64,000 nucleotides of DNA from Clostridium_AW malenominatum (lineage in GTDB: Bacteria; Bacillota; Clostridia; Clostridiales; Clostridiaceae). The stretch is from the NCBI RefSeq assembly GCF_039521365.1, contig NZ_BAAACF010000003.1, positions 446,267 to 510,266 on the forward strand. Direction: 5' to 3'. This document shows positions 25,393-34,361 of this stretch, piece after piece. The position numbers and the translations under genes were made by a program. The stretch's first letter is position 1. Each line of letters opens with the position of its first letter. The notes below the pieces were generated by a model. The model had not been told where the DNA came from. It made no database searches and saw only the letters and a program-made list of their open reading frames with translations.

Positions 25393-25502
25393 AATTGAAT
25401 AATGCTCGTTGTATTAAGCTCCGCCGGGGGTTAATACTATTGTTACGAGATGGTTTTGCATAAGTAGGCTTGAATGTGCATCAAGCCTACTTTTTATTTT
25501 TT
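25393..25502 (+). promoter_or_regulatory. Structured leader with terminator; probable guanidine-IV (mepA-type) riboswitch
   Basis: Between the promoter and the MATE gene the RNA can form an outer stem (CTCGT / ACGAG) enclosing a hairpin with 7-bp perfect arms GTATTAA / TTAATAC and a C/G-rich tip (CTCCGCCGGGG). A strong intrinsic terminator follows: GTAGGCTTGA / TCAAGCCTAC, then a T-run. A compact element with a terminator directly in front of a MATE gene in a Clostridium-like genome matches what I recall of the mepA motif, the fourth guanidine riboswitch class. The exact class is inference; an attenuating leader is clear. Confidence 0.65.
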
Positions 25503-25529
25503 TATTTCATATATTAAGGAGGAAAGATT

Positions 25530-26855
25530 ATGAATACTGCTTACGAAAGTATTAACAAAAATCAAAAAAGTCTTTTAAATTTATTTTCATCCTATGCTAT
25601 TCCAGGTATCGCTGGTCTTCTTTTTAATTCTTTATACATTTTAGTTGACGGATTATTTGTAGCAAGACTTTTAGGAAGAGAAGCTTTAGCTGCTGTAACT
25701 GTAGGAGTCCCTGTAGTGGAAATATTACTTGCTATAAGTATGCTTGTCTCTGTAGGTGCTGGAGTACTTATTTCTAATAGTAATGGTGCCGGAAACACTA
25801 AAGAAGGGAGAAGAATTTTTAATCTCTCCTTTAGATTATTAGTGTTAATTGGTATTTTAATTGCAGTATTATCGTTGATATTTATATATCCTTTATCAAA
25901 GTTGCTAGGAGCTACTCCTGATATCATGGAATTAGTAGTAGAATACTTAACCTATTTTTTTGCATTTTGCCCTGCTTTTATGCTCAGTTACGGTATGTCT
26001 ACATGGCTTAGAAATGATTCGAAACCAACTCTTGTAATGATTGCACAGATTATTGGCGCTTTATCTAACGTATTTTTAGATTGGTATCTCATGGCAATAC
26101 TTAATATGGGTCTTGCTGGTGCTGCTTTAGCAACTGGCCTTGGTCCTGTATTCAGTATACTTATAATGTCCCCTCACTTTTTGAAGAAAAGAGGAAATCT
26201 ATATCTTGAAAAGGTGATATTTGACTTTAAAACTGTACTATTAACTTTTAAAAAAGGAATACCATCTTTTATGATGGAATTCGCTCTCGGTTTAACTACC
26301 CTTTGTTGCAATATAGCCATAGGAATACACATGGGTGCATTAGGTTTTGCAGCTTATGGAATTGTAGGATATGTAGCTTTAATAGTACTATCAATATTTT
26401 TAGGTATGGCTGAAGGATCACAACCTTTAATAAGCTTCTTCCATGGAGCTAATGAAGATCTTAAAATCAAAGAAATTATAAAAATAAGTTTAATAATTTC
26501 TACAATTGTTGGTATTACTACCTATTTTCTTTTATATAATTTCGGGAATTATCCAGTATCTATATTCGCAGGTAAAGATATTGACCTTATTAATGCTTCT
26601 ACAACTGCCATTATTTATTATTTCCCAGCTTTATTTATTTCTGGTATCAATATTGTTATAGCTTCTGGTTTACAATCAATAGGCTCTTGGAAGGAATCTG
26701 TAGCTGTTTCTCTATGCAGAAGCTTAATTCTATTACTACCATTATTATTTGTTTTACCTTCATTTTGGGGAAATATTGGAGTGTGGTTATCAGTACCTAT
26801 TGCAGAAGTGTTAACTGTATTAGTTGCATACTTTTTGTGGAAGAAATCCCTTTAG
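25530..26855 (+). CDS. MATE-family exporter (MepA-type) behind a leader RNA
   Basis: A 441-aa, 12-helix transporter. MATE/MepA-like signatures: SYAIPGIAGLLFNSLYILVD, GLFVARLLGREALAAVTVG and AEGSQPLISFFHGAN. The start follows AAGGAGG. It is controlled by the leader and terminator at 25393–25502; if that leader is a guanidine-IV riboswitch, the pump is expected to export guanidinium or a related cation. A strong terminator ends it at 26927–26969. Confidence 0.92.
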   Translation: MNTAYESINKNQKSLLNLFSSYAIPGIAGLLFNSLYILVDGLFVARLLGREALAAVTVGVPVVEILLAISMLVSVGAGVLISNSNGAGNTKEGRRIFNLSFRLLVLIGILIAVLSLIFIYPLSKLLGATPDIMELVVEYLTYFFAFCPAFMLSYGMSTWLRNDSKPTLVMIAQIIGALSNVFLDWYLMAILNMGLAGAALATGLGPVFSILIMSPHFLKKRGNLYLEKVIFDFKTVLLTFKKGIPSFMMEFALGLTTLCCNIAIGIHMGALGFAAYGIVGYVALIVLSIFLGMAEGSQPLISFFHGANEDLKIKEIIKISLIISTIVGITTYFLLYNFGNYPVSIFAGKDIDLINASTTAIIYYFPALFISGINIVIASGLQSIGSWKESVAVSLCRSLILLLPLLFVLPSFWGNIGVWLSVPIAEVLTVLVAYFLWKKSL

Positions 26856-26890
26856 TCCTAATATAGAAAAGTAATGCAATAACTTTTAAA

Positions 26891-26934
26891 GTTTTTATAG
26901 TACTCTATACAGCTAAACACCCTCAAATAAAGAC
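26891..26934 (+). pseudogene. 44-bp remnant of a MATE gene
   Basis: This stretch matches 24648–24691, inside the second MATE gene, at 40 of 44 bases without gaps, but has no surrounding open frame. It lies between the third MATE gene and its terminator. It looks like the scar of a former gene copy or a local duplication. Confidence 0.7.
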
Positions 26935-26969
26935 TAGACTACCCCATGCTGGATAGTCTAGTCTTTATT
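26927..26969. terminator. Terminator between the third and fourth MATE genes
   Basis: A 16-bp perfect stem opens with AATAAAGACTAGAC and closes with GTCTAGTCTTTATT, around an 11-base loop, with T/A-rich flanks on both sides. It can serve the converging MATE genes in both directions. Confidence 0.9.
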
Positions 26970-27029
26970 CTTAAAATCTCATTTAATATATTTGTATTTA
27001 TAGTAGAATATATAACTTTATAGCAGAAT

Positions 27030-28424
27030 TTAAAGTGATACAACTTCCTTCATATCATCTGGAGTAGATTCCTTCAGTGTCTCATTTTTTAAACTCTTAT
27101 TTAGCCAAATAGCCATTATAATAGTTTCTATAAAAGCCAATCCATCCGCTGCCGCTTGACAGAATATTACTCCTTCTAATCCCATAAATTTCGGCAGCAA
27201 ATACATTAAAGGTATATAAAATATTCCCTGTCTAGAAACAGACAATATAAATGCTCCTAATGCCTTACCCAAAGCTTGATATAACACTGCGTAAGTATTT
27301 ATATATCCAAAAAGCGGGAACAACAAACTTGCTGCTCTAAAAGCCTTTACCCCTATATCTATAACTTCTCTGTCTCTCGTAAATGCAAGCATACATTCTT
27401 CTGCGAAAACTATAAATAAGATAGATACAACAATAGCAGATATGGTACTCCATTTAATAGATATTTTAATAGCTTCTTTTAGTCTAGTAAAGTTTTTAGC
27501 TCCATAACTATATCCTGCAACAGGTTGGAATCCTTGGCCAATTCCAAACACTATATAAAATCCTATAGACATAACTCTAAATACTATACCCATGGCAGCT
27601 ACTGCTTCATCTCCGTAAGGTTTTGCTCCTAAATTCATAAAACCTAAAGCAAAACTTGCTAATACTTGAGTTACAAAAATAGGAATACCTATCTTAAGTA
27701 TTTCAAAAAACATATTAAAAGTTGGTTTTAAAAACTTAATCCCTAATTTTATATAGCTTTTCTTAGAATAATAATATCTTAAAAGAAAAACAAAGGATAT
27801 TAACTGTGATATTACCGTAGCAACTGCGGCACCTCTTATACCCATACTAAATTTAAACATGAATATAGGATCTAGTATTATGTTTATAGCACCTCCTATA
27901 CAGGTAGATATCATACTATATTTTGAATTTCCCTCTGCTCTAATAGTATTACTCATTATTGCTGTTCCAATGGTAAAAACCGATCCTAATACTATTGTAT
28001 ATCCATATTCTCTAGCATAAGGCATTATAGTTTGTGTTGCTCCATACATCAATAAAAATTCGTCTAAAAATATTATAGCAATTACAGTAAAAATTAAGCT
28101 AAATGCGCACCCAATTATTATTGTAGATGTTAGTGCTCTATCAGCTTCCCCTTTTCTCTTTTCTCCCAACAATCTTGATAGATAAGAAGCGCCTCCTGCA
28201 CCAAACATAACCCCAATAGCTCCAATAAACATAAATAGGGGATATACTATAGATACGGCAGCAATAGCACTAGTATTGTTCAGCATGCCAACAAACATGG
28301 TATCCACTATGTTGTAAATGGCATTAATTAACATAGCTATTATTGCAGGTACTGACAATTTTAAAAGCACCTTTGATATACTCTCTTTCTCCATCATTTC
28401 TGCTGTAGATATTACTTTTTTCAT
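27030..28424 (-). CDS. MATE-family exporter (fourth of four)
   Basis: A 464-aa, 12-helix transporter. Typical segments: LLKLSVPAIIAMLINAIYNIVD, TMFVGMLNNTSAIAAVS, and AEGNSKYSMIS in the first half. It has the MepA-like pattern GIGQGFQPVAGYSYGAKN in the second half. The ribosome site before the ATG is weak (AAGAAG), while a strong GGGAGG lies ~50 bases upstream in the leader; an inverted repeat spans this leader (28442–28450 with 28515–28523). It converges on the riboswitch-controlled MATE gene. Confidence 0.92.
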   Translation of the reverse strand: MKKVISTAEMMEKESISKVLLKLSVPAIIAMLINAIYNIVDTMFVGMLNNTSAIAAVSIVYPLFMFIGAIGVMFGAGGASYLSRLLGEKRKGEADRALTSTIIIGCAFSLIFTVIAIIFLDEFLLMYGATQTIMPYAREYGYTIVLGSVFTIGTAIMSNTIRAEGNSKYSMISTCIGGAINIILDPIFMFKFSMGIRGAAVATVISQLISFVFLLRYYYSKKSYIKLGIKFLKPTFNMFFEILKIGIPIFVTQVLASFALGFMNLGAKPYGDEAVAAMGIVFRVMSIGFYIVFGIGQGFQPVAGYSYGAKNFTRLKEAIKISIKWSTISAIVVSILFIVFAEECMLAFTRDREVIDIGVKAFRAASLLFPLFGYINTYAVLYQALGKALGAFILSVSRQGIFYIPLMYLLPKFMGLEGVIFCQAAADGLAFIETIIMAIWLNKSLKNETLKESTPDDMKEVVSL

Positions 28425-28746
28425 ATTCTTCTTGCCTAATGAAAGCCTAGAAAAGCTTAGACACTCCTCCCTTCATATTTTAAATCTTAATTTTTTAATT
28501 TTATGATTATAGCGCTAGGCTTTGATTTTAGTTTACAGATTATAAAATTAATAACCCTTGATAATATACCACGTTCTTTTCTTCTTGACAAATACAATTA
28601 AATATTCAATATTCCCATAAAAATCATACATGCTATACAACTTTTAAGATTTTATTAAGATTTTATTCCAATTCATTTAACAAAGTTTCTATAAATCTTT
28701 GGTATAATTGATAAATACATAAAATTAATGCGAGGTAAGTGATGCT
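28425..28746. other. 322-bp divergent intergenic region
   Basis: Holds the leader of the fourth MATE gene, with 9-bp perfect arms AAAGCCTAG (28442–28450) and CTAGGCTTT (28515–28523), and the promoter area of the glucosaminidase gene, with TATAAT near 28702 on the forward strand. No coding region longer than ten codons with a convincing ribosome site is seen. Confidence 0.5.
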
Positions 28747-29661
28747 ATGAGAAAACTAAAAAGATTATTTAGAGCACTATTTTTTATAATATTTATAGTG
28801 GCTATATTCAAAGTTGTAAATGATTTAAATCTAAAAAAAGATGTCATTCCTAAATCTGCTATGAGAATATATATCAAAGCTTCCGATGAAATAAGTGAAA
28901 ATAAGCTTCAAGTAAATTGGAAATATGTAGCTGCATTAGATTCAATTCGTATAAACAATGACTTTTCAAAGGCAACTATAGAAGATGCAAAAAAAATAGC
29001 TGCTAAATTTTTAGAAACAAACACTTCAGAAAACAAATTTAAAAATTCTAAATACAAATTATTGACCTTTGACGAAGTTATAAATAAATTTTCCTATACT
29101 GATAAGGAAAAACAAAAGGTTTATAAGTTTTTAGAAGTGATAAATGATAAGTATTTAGTAGAAGTGAATGATGAAAAAAAAGACTTTATAAATGAATTAA
29201 CTCCTATAGCCATATCCATCTATAAAGAATATAGTATTCTTCCTTCTATATTGATTGGACAAGCTATTATAGAATCTAATTGGGGTAATTCCACTCTTTC
29301 TGCTGAACATAATAATTTATTTGGAATAAAATCCACTAAATCATGGAAAGGCAAAGTTGTAGATATGAAAACTTCTGAAAACTATAATGATACTATAGTT
29401 GCTACTTTTAGAGCATATGACTCTAAAAAAGACTCCTTAGACGATTATGCACAATTTCTTAAAAACAATAAGAGATATAAAGAAAATGGAGTTTTCAATG
29501 CTACTGACTACATAAATCAAGCTAAAGCAATTGATAAAGCAGGATATAGTACAAAAAAAGATGAAACTGGGAAAAATATGTATGCAGATCTTCTTACACA
29601 GATTATAAAAGAATATAATTTACAACTTATAGACTGTAAATTTCAACAAGAATCTTTTTAA
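28747..29661 (+). CDS. Membrane-anchored glucosaminidase-domain protein
   Basis: A 304-aa protein with a basic N-terminus (RKLKRLFRA) and one hydrophobic helix (LFFIIFIVAIFKVV), probably a signal anchor. The C-terminal ~150 residues show the bacterial endo-beta-N-acetylglucosaminidase/FlgJ pattern: ILIGQAIIESNWGNSTLS with the catalytic Glu, then NNLFGIKSTKSWKG, and DDYAQFLKNNKRYKE. It probably cuts peptidoglycan at the membrane surface. The linker between (about residues 30–150) is helical and charged with no recognised domain. Confidence 0.88.
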   Translation: MRKLKRLFRALFFIIFIVAIFKVVNDLNLKKDVIPKSAMRIYIKASDEISENKLQVNWKYVAALDSIRINNDFSKATIEDAKKIAAKFLETNTSENKFKNSKYKLLTFDEVINKFSYTDKEKQKVYKFLEVINDKYLVEVNDEKKDFINELTPIAISIYKEYSILPSILIGQAIIESNWGNSTLSAEHNNLFGIKSTKSWKGKVVDMKTSENYNDTIVATFRAYDSKKDSLDDYAQFLKNNKRYKENGVFNATDYINQAKAIDKAGYSTKKDETGKNMYADLLTQIIKEYNLQLIDCKFQQESF

Positions 29662-29685
29662 ATATAATATCTAAAAAATTACATA

Positions 29686-29757
29686 AAAACATAGCCCAAC
29701 GCTATATTTTTACTTCTTTTCTTCAGTTTTGATTAGAGAATGGGCTGTGTTTTTTCT
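29686..29757 (+). terminator. Terminator after the glucosaminidase gene
   Basis: Arms AAACATAGCCCA and TGGGCTGTGTTT flank a long T-rich loop and are followed by a T-run. Confidence 0.7.
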
Positions 29758-29764
29758 TTAATTA

Positions 29765-29878
29765 TCATTCTGTTATTACAGCAGCTAGCTTCCAGTCATT
29801 TTCCATCAAGTACACAAAATCATATTGAATTCGTCTAAGTTCTTTAGTATCTTTTTGCTTTATAATTATTAAAAAATC
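29765..29878 (-). pseudogene. Coding remnant in frame behind the 103-aa membrane protein's TAG stop
   Basis: The reverse strand stays open for 37 codons after the TAG at 29879, reading KQKDTKELRRIQYDFVYLME then NDWKLAAVITE before TGA. The composition is that of the C-terminus of a strand-rich exported protein (IxYDFVYLMENDWK), not random. It lacks its own start. It may be the tail of a lost gene or, less likely, part of the upstream gene. Confidence 0.4.
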
Positions 29879-30190
29879 CTAAAACTTTTTTCTTCGCAGT
29901 CTAATAATCCCTCCCACAACTAATGCGGTTCCTAGAATTATTTGCATAAGATGGTGTGATACCGTAACAATATTAAAATTGTTTACTATGTTATATATTG
30001 TTGGAATTAAAATTATACATCCTAAAATTATAAGTATTTTAGGCGACCTTAGTAAGTTTTTTGTAGCTAGATTAACTCTTCCTGTTCCTATATAATAACC
30101 AGGATTAAATGCATTCTTTTGATATTCCCTTATTTCTTTTAACTGTTCTTCAAAGGCATTAATTTTATTGTTATTTTTCTTATTCCTCAT
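29879..30190 (-). CDS. Small membrane protein of unknown function (103 aa)
   Basis: A hydrophilic N-terminal half (KNNNKINAFEEQLKEIREYQ) is followed by two hydrophobic helices (PKILIILGCIILIPTIYNIV and MQIILGTALVVGGIIRL) and a basic tail RRKKF. The start has a GGGGG-rich site upstream. I do not recognise the family. The frame continues open after the TAG stop into a probable gene remnant. Confidence 0.65.
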   Translation of the reverse strand: MRNKKNNNKINAFEEQLKEIREYQKNAFNPGYYIGTGRVNLATKNLLRSPKILIILGCIILIPTIYNIVNNFNIVTVSHHLMQIILGTALVVGGIIRLRRKKF

Positions 30191-30272
30191 AACTACCCCC
30201 CTTAATTTACCATATATAAGTATTATTACATATTTTGAGTGTTCTATCTAGTTTAATCACGAGCGGATAAAT

Positions 30273-30319
30273 AAAAAATCCCGTGGAATTTCTTTAATAT
30301 AAAATTCTACGGGATTTTT
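30273..30319. terminator. Bidirectional terminator
   Basis: Arms AAAAATCCCGTGGAATTT and its near-complement ending CTACGGGATTTTT flank an A/T loop, between the ABC permease gene and the 103-aa gene. Confidence 0.8.
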
Positions 30320-30378
30320 GTACATATTTGCTATCTGTTCTTTGTTATATATTATATAATAAAGAACTTTGTAATTTT

Positions 30379-32034
30379 TCAATCTTCCATTTGTTCAAAA
30401 AGTTTATCCAAATTCCTCTTTAAATATATGTAAAATAATAAGCTTATTGTAAAATATAATATCACTATAAAACCAACCACTGTTGGCCCATTTAATCTAA
30501 AAGCACTTATGGTCTTTATAGTTATAAATGCCATAGCTATACTTATTCCCATACCTATAACTACATTCAGATTTTGTTTTACAGCCTTTTGTTCACTATC
30601 CCAATTAAGCTTTGGAAAGTTTAAGTCTATTACTATTCCTATAATAGAAGACAGAACTATTCCAAATACGCTAATTGCTAAGGATAATAAAATTATTTTG
30701 ACTCCTAAGCCCAATACAACTCCTAATACTCCTAACACTAATATTACTCCTATAAAACTAAATACCATGGAGGATAAAATTTTACTCATAACTATGGTCA
30801 TGTAGCTTATTGGAATATATTTATTAAAGTAAACATTCTTACCTTCTCTAGATATAGAAGAAGATGCTATTCCGTTAGCAGAAGCTATAAATAGTGACGC
30901 TGCTGCTACCCATCCAAGAATTACTCCTAAGTTATCGCTGTTAGCTAAAATATCAGATATCATAGGCATAGCCTCTCTAGCCTCCGGTTGCAATATCATT
31001 GGAAATATCAAAAATATTGGCCATAGAAAGTTTGTTGCAACACAATTTAAGAAAAATATAGGAGTTCTTACTAGCATTTTTATTTCTTTCATTGTGTAGC
31101 TTATTAAAGGTGACTTACTAATAAGTATTTTTGATAATTCATGAGCTTTGTATTTTTTTCTTTTTGATTGAGATTGAGTTAATCCTACTACACCTTTAAA
31201 ATAAACCTTTTCTCCTAAGTATAAAAATAAAATATAAAGGAGTATATTAATACCTAAAAACAACATAAAATAAAGAAATCCCTTAGAACTAAAAGAGTTT
31301 GCTAGTGCCATAGAAGAAAACTTTGCTGTGGGAAATATATTAGATATTACATTTATATATGAGTTATCTCCGCTCATTATAATTTTCTGAATATCTACAT
31401 TGTTTCTTCCTGTGAGCTTTTGCACTCCTAAATTAAAGCCAATAGCTATAAATATAGAAATAAATCCAGATATCACCTTAAACCTATCTTTATTTTTAGC
31501 TATATTAGTAAACCTCATAATAATTATAACTATTACAGAAGAAACAATTAATGGAACTATAGGAGTAATTAAAAATATTACAATAGCGTAAATATAATAT
31601 AATATTCCTCCCCCACTTTTTATGCCATATTGTATGAATATAGGAAGTAAAAACATTACTTCTATTATATACTCATATATTACAGTTACAGTAAACTTCC
31701 CACTTAATATAAGAGAAGGTTTTAAGGGTAGGGGAAGCAAGTATTCTATATCGCTGGCAAAGTAAAATACATTTACAACATATAACACTCCAAAGACCAT
31801 AATAGACAAAGATGTTAATGCTAAAGCTAAGGCCAGTATAGTGCCTTGTTGATCCATTCCTGCCAATGCATCATATAAATGCCCGGTAATTTTACCTACA
31901 GAAAACATAAAGGGTATTAAGGCTAATAAAATAATCCCATATAAAGCTATTGTTTTATAACGCTTTTTGCTACTAGTAAGGTTTTCATTAGATGTTTTTA
32001 GTAATACTTTTACTAAAGAAATATACTTATTCAT
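30379..32034 (-). CDS. Large ABC exporter permease subunit
   Basis: A 551-aa protein with about 14 hydrophobic segments and the VYFNKYIPISYMTIVMSKIL / EYLLPLPLKPSLILSGKFTV pattern of the clostridial 'putative ABC transporter permease' group (similar to B. subtilis YthQ/SkfF-like pumps). It begins 8 bases before the ATPase gene ends, so the two are translationally coupled. Such pairs export peptides or take part in envelope stress; substrate unknown. Confidence 0.82.
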   Translation of the reverse strand: MNKYISLVKVLLKTSNENLTSSKKRYKTIALYGIILLALIPFMFSVGKITGHLYDALAGMDQQGTILALALALTSLSIMVFGVLYVVNVFYFASDIEYLLPLPLKPSLILSGKFTVTVIYEYIIEVMFLLPIFIQYGIKSGGGILYYIYAIVIFLITPIVPLIVSSVIVIIIMRFTNIAKNKDRFKVISGFISIFIAIGFNLGVQKLTGRNNVDIQKIIMSGDNSYINVISNIFPTAKFSSMALANSFSSKGFLYFMLFLGINILLYILFLYLGEKVYFKGVVGLTQSQSKRKKYKAHELSKILISKSPLISYTMKEIKMLVRTPIFFLNCVATNFLWPIFLIFPMILQPEAREAMPMISDILANSDNLGVILGWVAAASLFIASANGIASSSISREGKNVYFNKYIPISYMTIVMSKILSSMVFSFIGVILVLGVLGVVLGLGVKIILLSLAISVFGIVLSSIIGIVIDLNFPKLNWDSEQKAVKQNLNVVIGMGISIAMAFITIKTISAFRLNGPTVVGFIVILYFTISLLFYIYLKRNLDKLFEQMED

Positions 32035-32752
32035 TTTCTGTTAAATCTAAGAATATCCTTTCTAAAGATTCATTTTCCTTAAAATGATTCCTTATTTCTT
32101 CAAGCGTTCCACAAAACAATACCTTACCCTTATTTATTATAGCCACTCTATCACATAACTTTTCTGCTACCTCTAGTACGTGAGTGGAAAAGAAAACTAC
32201 ATTCCCTCTATCTGCATGTTCCCTCATCATTTCCTTTAAAATATATGAAGACTTTGGGTCTAGTCCTGTCATTGGTTCATCTAAAATCCATACGGATGGA
32301 TTATGTATCAGCGCCCCCATAAGAATTATTTTTTGCCTCATACCATGAGAATAACTTTGTATTTGATCACCTAGAGCTGATTCCAAATCAAATTTTTTGC
32401 TTAATTCCTCTATTTTTATTTTTCTATCCTCTTTAGATACTTCATATATATCTGCCATAAAATTTAAGTATTCTATACCCTTAAGCTTTAAAAACATATC
32501 CGGGCTATCTGGTACAAAGCCAAATTGCTTTTTAGCTTTTAGGGGGTTCTCCTTAACGTCTATGTCATTGATCTTTATAGAACCGCTATCCGAATGTAAA
32601 ATCCCAGTTATCATTTTTATTGTAGTGGTTTTTCCTGCTCCATTGGGTCCTAAGAATCCAAAAATCTCCCCATTTTCTATTCTTAGATTTATATTGTCTA
32701 CTGCCTTATTAGTATCATTATAAGATTTATTCACGTTAATAAGCTCTATCAT
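32027..32752 (-). CDS. ABC transporter ATPase (CcmA-type)
   Basis: A 241-aa nucleotide-binding subunit: Walker A GPNGAGKTT near residue 38, signature SYSHGMRQK (S-H-G-M variant common in CcmA-like exporters), Walker B VWILDEPMTGLDP and H-loop FFSTHVLE. It overlaps the permease gene by 8 bases. Importers normally need a binding protein, absent here, so export is favoured. Confidence 0.92.
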   Translation of the reverse strand: MIELINVNKSYNDTNKAVDNINLRIENGEIFGFLGPNGAGKTTTIKMITGILHSDSGSIKINDIDVKENPLKAKKQFGFVPDSPDMFLKLKGIEYLNFMADIYEVSKEDRKIKIEELSKKFDLESALGDQIQSYSHGMRQKIILMGALIHNPSVWILDEPMTGLDPKSSYILKEMMREHADRGNVVFFSTHVLEVAEKLCDRVAIINKGKVLFCGTLEEIRNHFKENESLERIFLDLTENE

Positions 32753-32834
32753 ATACTTTTCCTTTCTTTATAAACTATAGTATTAATTAAATATTACCAT
32801 ATTTATTCATACTATAACATTAATTCCAAAGCTT

Positions 32835-33347
32835 TTAATAAAAAATTAATGTTACTACAATTACAGATACTATTGTGGCCGTAACATCCGCAAGAATAGC
32901 CGCCCATAAGGTATGTCTTATCTTCTTTATTCCCACGGCACCAAAATAAACGGTAAGCGTATAGAATATAGTTTCTGTAGAACCCATTATTACTGAGGAG
33001 ATTCTTCCAATATAACTATCCGCTCCATAATTAGTAATCACGTCAGTAAATACTCCTAGTGCTCCACTCCCTGATAATGGCTTTATAAGAACCAATGGCA
33101 CTACTTCCCCAGGCAGTCCTATAAACTTAACTACAGGGTTTACAAAACCTATTAAATAATCTAAAACTTTAGATTCTCTAAGTACTGTTACTCCAAGTAT
33201 CATGGCAAGTAGATAAGGAAATATCCTCACACAAATGCTCATGCCTTCCTTTGCTCCCTCTATGAAGCATTCGTAAACCTTAACTCCTTTTATCACTCCA
33301 TAGGTAACAATTAATAAAATTATTATGGGTATAACTAAATTAGACAT
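32835..33347 (-). CDS. spmB: Spore maturation protein B
   Basis: A 170-aa membrane protein of the nucleoside-transporter/gate family. SpmA and SpmB are needed for proper dehydration of the spore core in Bacillus and Clostridium. Recognisable segments: GVKVYECFIEGAKEGMSICVRIFPYL and KPLSGSGALGVFTDV with IMGSTETIFYTLTVYFG. It follows spmA after 16 bases, the usual order. Confidence 0.93.
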   Translation of the reverse strand: MSNLVIPIIILLIVTYGVIKGVKVYECFIEGAKEGMSICVRIFPYLLAMILGVTVLRESKVLDYLIGFVNPVVKFIGLPGEVVPLVLIKPLSGSGALGVFTDVITNYGADSYIGRISSVIMGSTETIFYTLTVYFGAVGIKKIRHTLWAAILADVTATIVSVIVVTLIFY

Positions 33348-33363
33348 ATTTGTAGCCCCTCCA

Positions 33364-33939
33364 TTAAAAATGATTTTCTAGTACTTTGCAACAAACTACT
33401 CCCACAATGGCTGCACAGGTTGTAGCAATTATAGCCGGCAATATAATTTCTCCAGGATTTTTAGACCCTGCCGCTGCTCTTATAGAAATTACCGTAGTGG
33501 GAACTAGTTGTATGCATGCCGCATTTAATACTAAAAACAGTGCCATATCATCACTGGCTGTATCTTTTTTTCTATTAATTCGTTGCAAATTTTCCATAGT
33601 TTTTATTCCAAAGGGGGTAGCCGCATTAGATAGGCCCATCATGTTTGCAGTTATATTCATAACCATTGATCCCAATGATGCATCGTCCTTTCCGCCTTCT
33701 TTTAATAAAAGCTTTAGTATAGGTTTTAAGATTAACGCTAGTTTATCTGTCAACCCACTTTTTTGAGCAATCTTCATAACACCACACCATAGGCACATTA
33801 CCCCTAACAGCTTTATAATGAGTTCCACCGTTGAATTAGTAGAGGCAAGTATTGCCTGAGAAATAATATCTCCCCTACCTGTAACAATTCCCACCAAAAT
33901 CCCTACACTTACAATTCCAAACCAAATATAATTTATCAT
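33364..33939 (-). CDS. spmA: Spore maturation protein A
   Basis: A 191-aa membrane protein with the SpmA pattern MINYIWFGIVSVGILVGIVTG, ELIIKLLGVMCLWCGVMKIA and MGLSNAATPFGIKTMENLQ. It is first in a two-gene unit with spmB. In sporulating cells this unit is expected to be transcribed in the mother cell, but I see no convincing sigma-E or sigma-K promoter to cite. Confidence 0.93.
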   Translation of the reverse strand: MINYIWFGIVSVGILVGIVTGRGDIISQAILASTNSTVELIIKLLGVMCLWCGVMKIAQKSGLTDKLALILKPILKLLLKEGGKDDASLGSMVMNITANMMGLSNAATPFGIKTMENLQRINRKKDTASDDMALFLVLNAACIQLVPTTVISIRAAAGSKNPGEIILPAIIATTCAAIVGVVCCKVLENHF

Positions 33940-34069
33940 TGCTACCTCCTACACTTTATTGATATAAATACCTACTTAATATATATGTAAATTAAAGCCT
34001 TTGTATTGCAATTAATTTTTAATAGTGCTACCATGTATAATGTGAAACTAGTTAATTTGGAGGTCAAAC

Positions 34070-34315
34070 ATGACGATAAAAGATGTAATGAAATTTATTG
34101 AAAGTGAATATAACATAATTAACAATACTCCTTGCGAAATGTGCGGAGGAGAGCTTGTAGCAGATTATTCCAACGTAGATTTAATAGATGATATCCCCCA
34201 CGATATTTGTTTTTGTATATGTTCCCATTGTGGACATGAGAAAATATTTGAATTTTATGCACCCTTTATAGATGAAATTCAAAAAAGAAAAAAAAGAAAA
34301 CGTACTTTGAATTAA
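34070..34315 (+). CDS. Small protein with two CxxC pairs (81 aa)
   Basis: CEMCGGE near residue 23 and CSHCGHE near residue 55 form a probable zinc ribbon. A helix precedes the ribbon (KDVMKFIESEYNII) and a very basic tail (KRKKRKRTLN) follows, which suggests nucleic-acid or acidic-protein contact. The start follows TTGGAGG. The family is not recognised. Confidence 0.75.
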   Translation: MTIKDVMKFIESEYNIINNTPCEMCGGELVADYSNVDLIDDIPHDICFCICSHCGHEKIFEFYAPFIDEIQKRKKRKRTLN

Positions 34316-34321
34316 AACATA

Positions 34322-34355
34322 AAAGGGAGTTGATTATTAGCAATCAACTCCCTTT
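34322..34355. terminator. Bidirectional terminator
   Basis: A 14-bp perfect stem (AAAGGGAGTTGATT / AATCAACTCCCTTT) lies between two converging genes. Confidence 0.88.
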
Positions 34356-34361
34356 AAGTTT

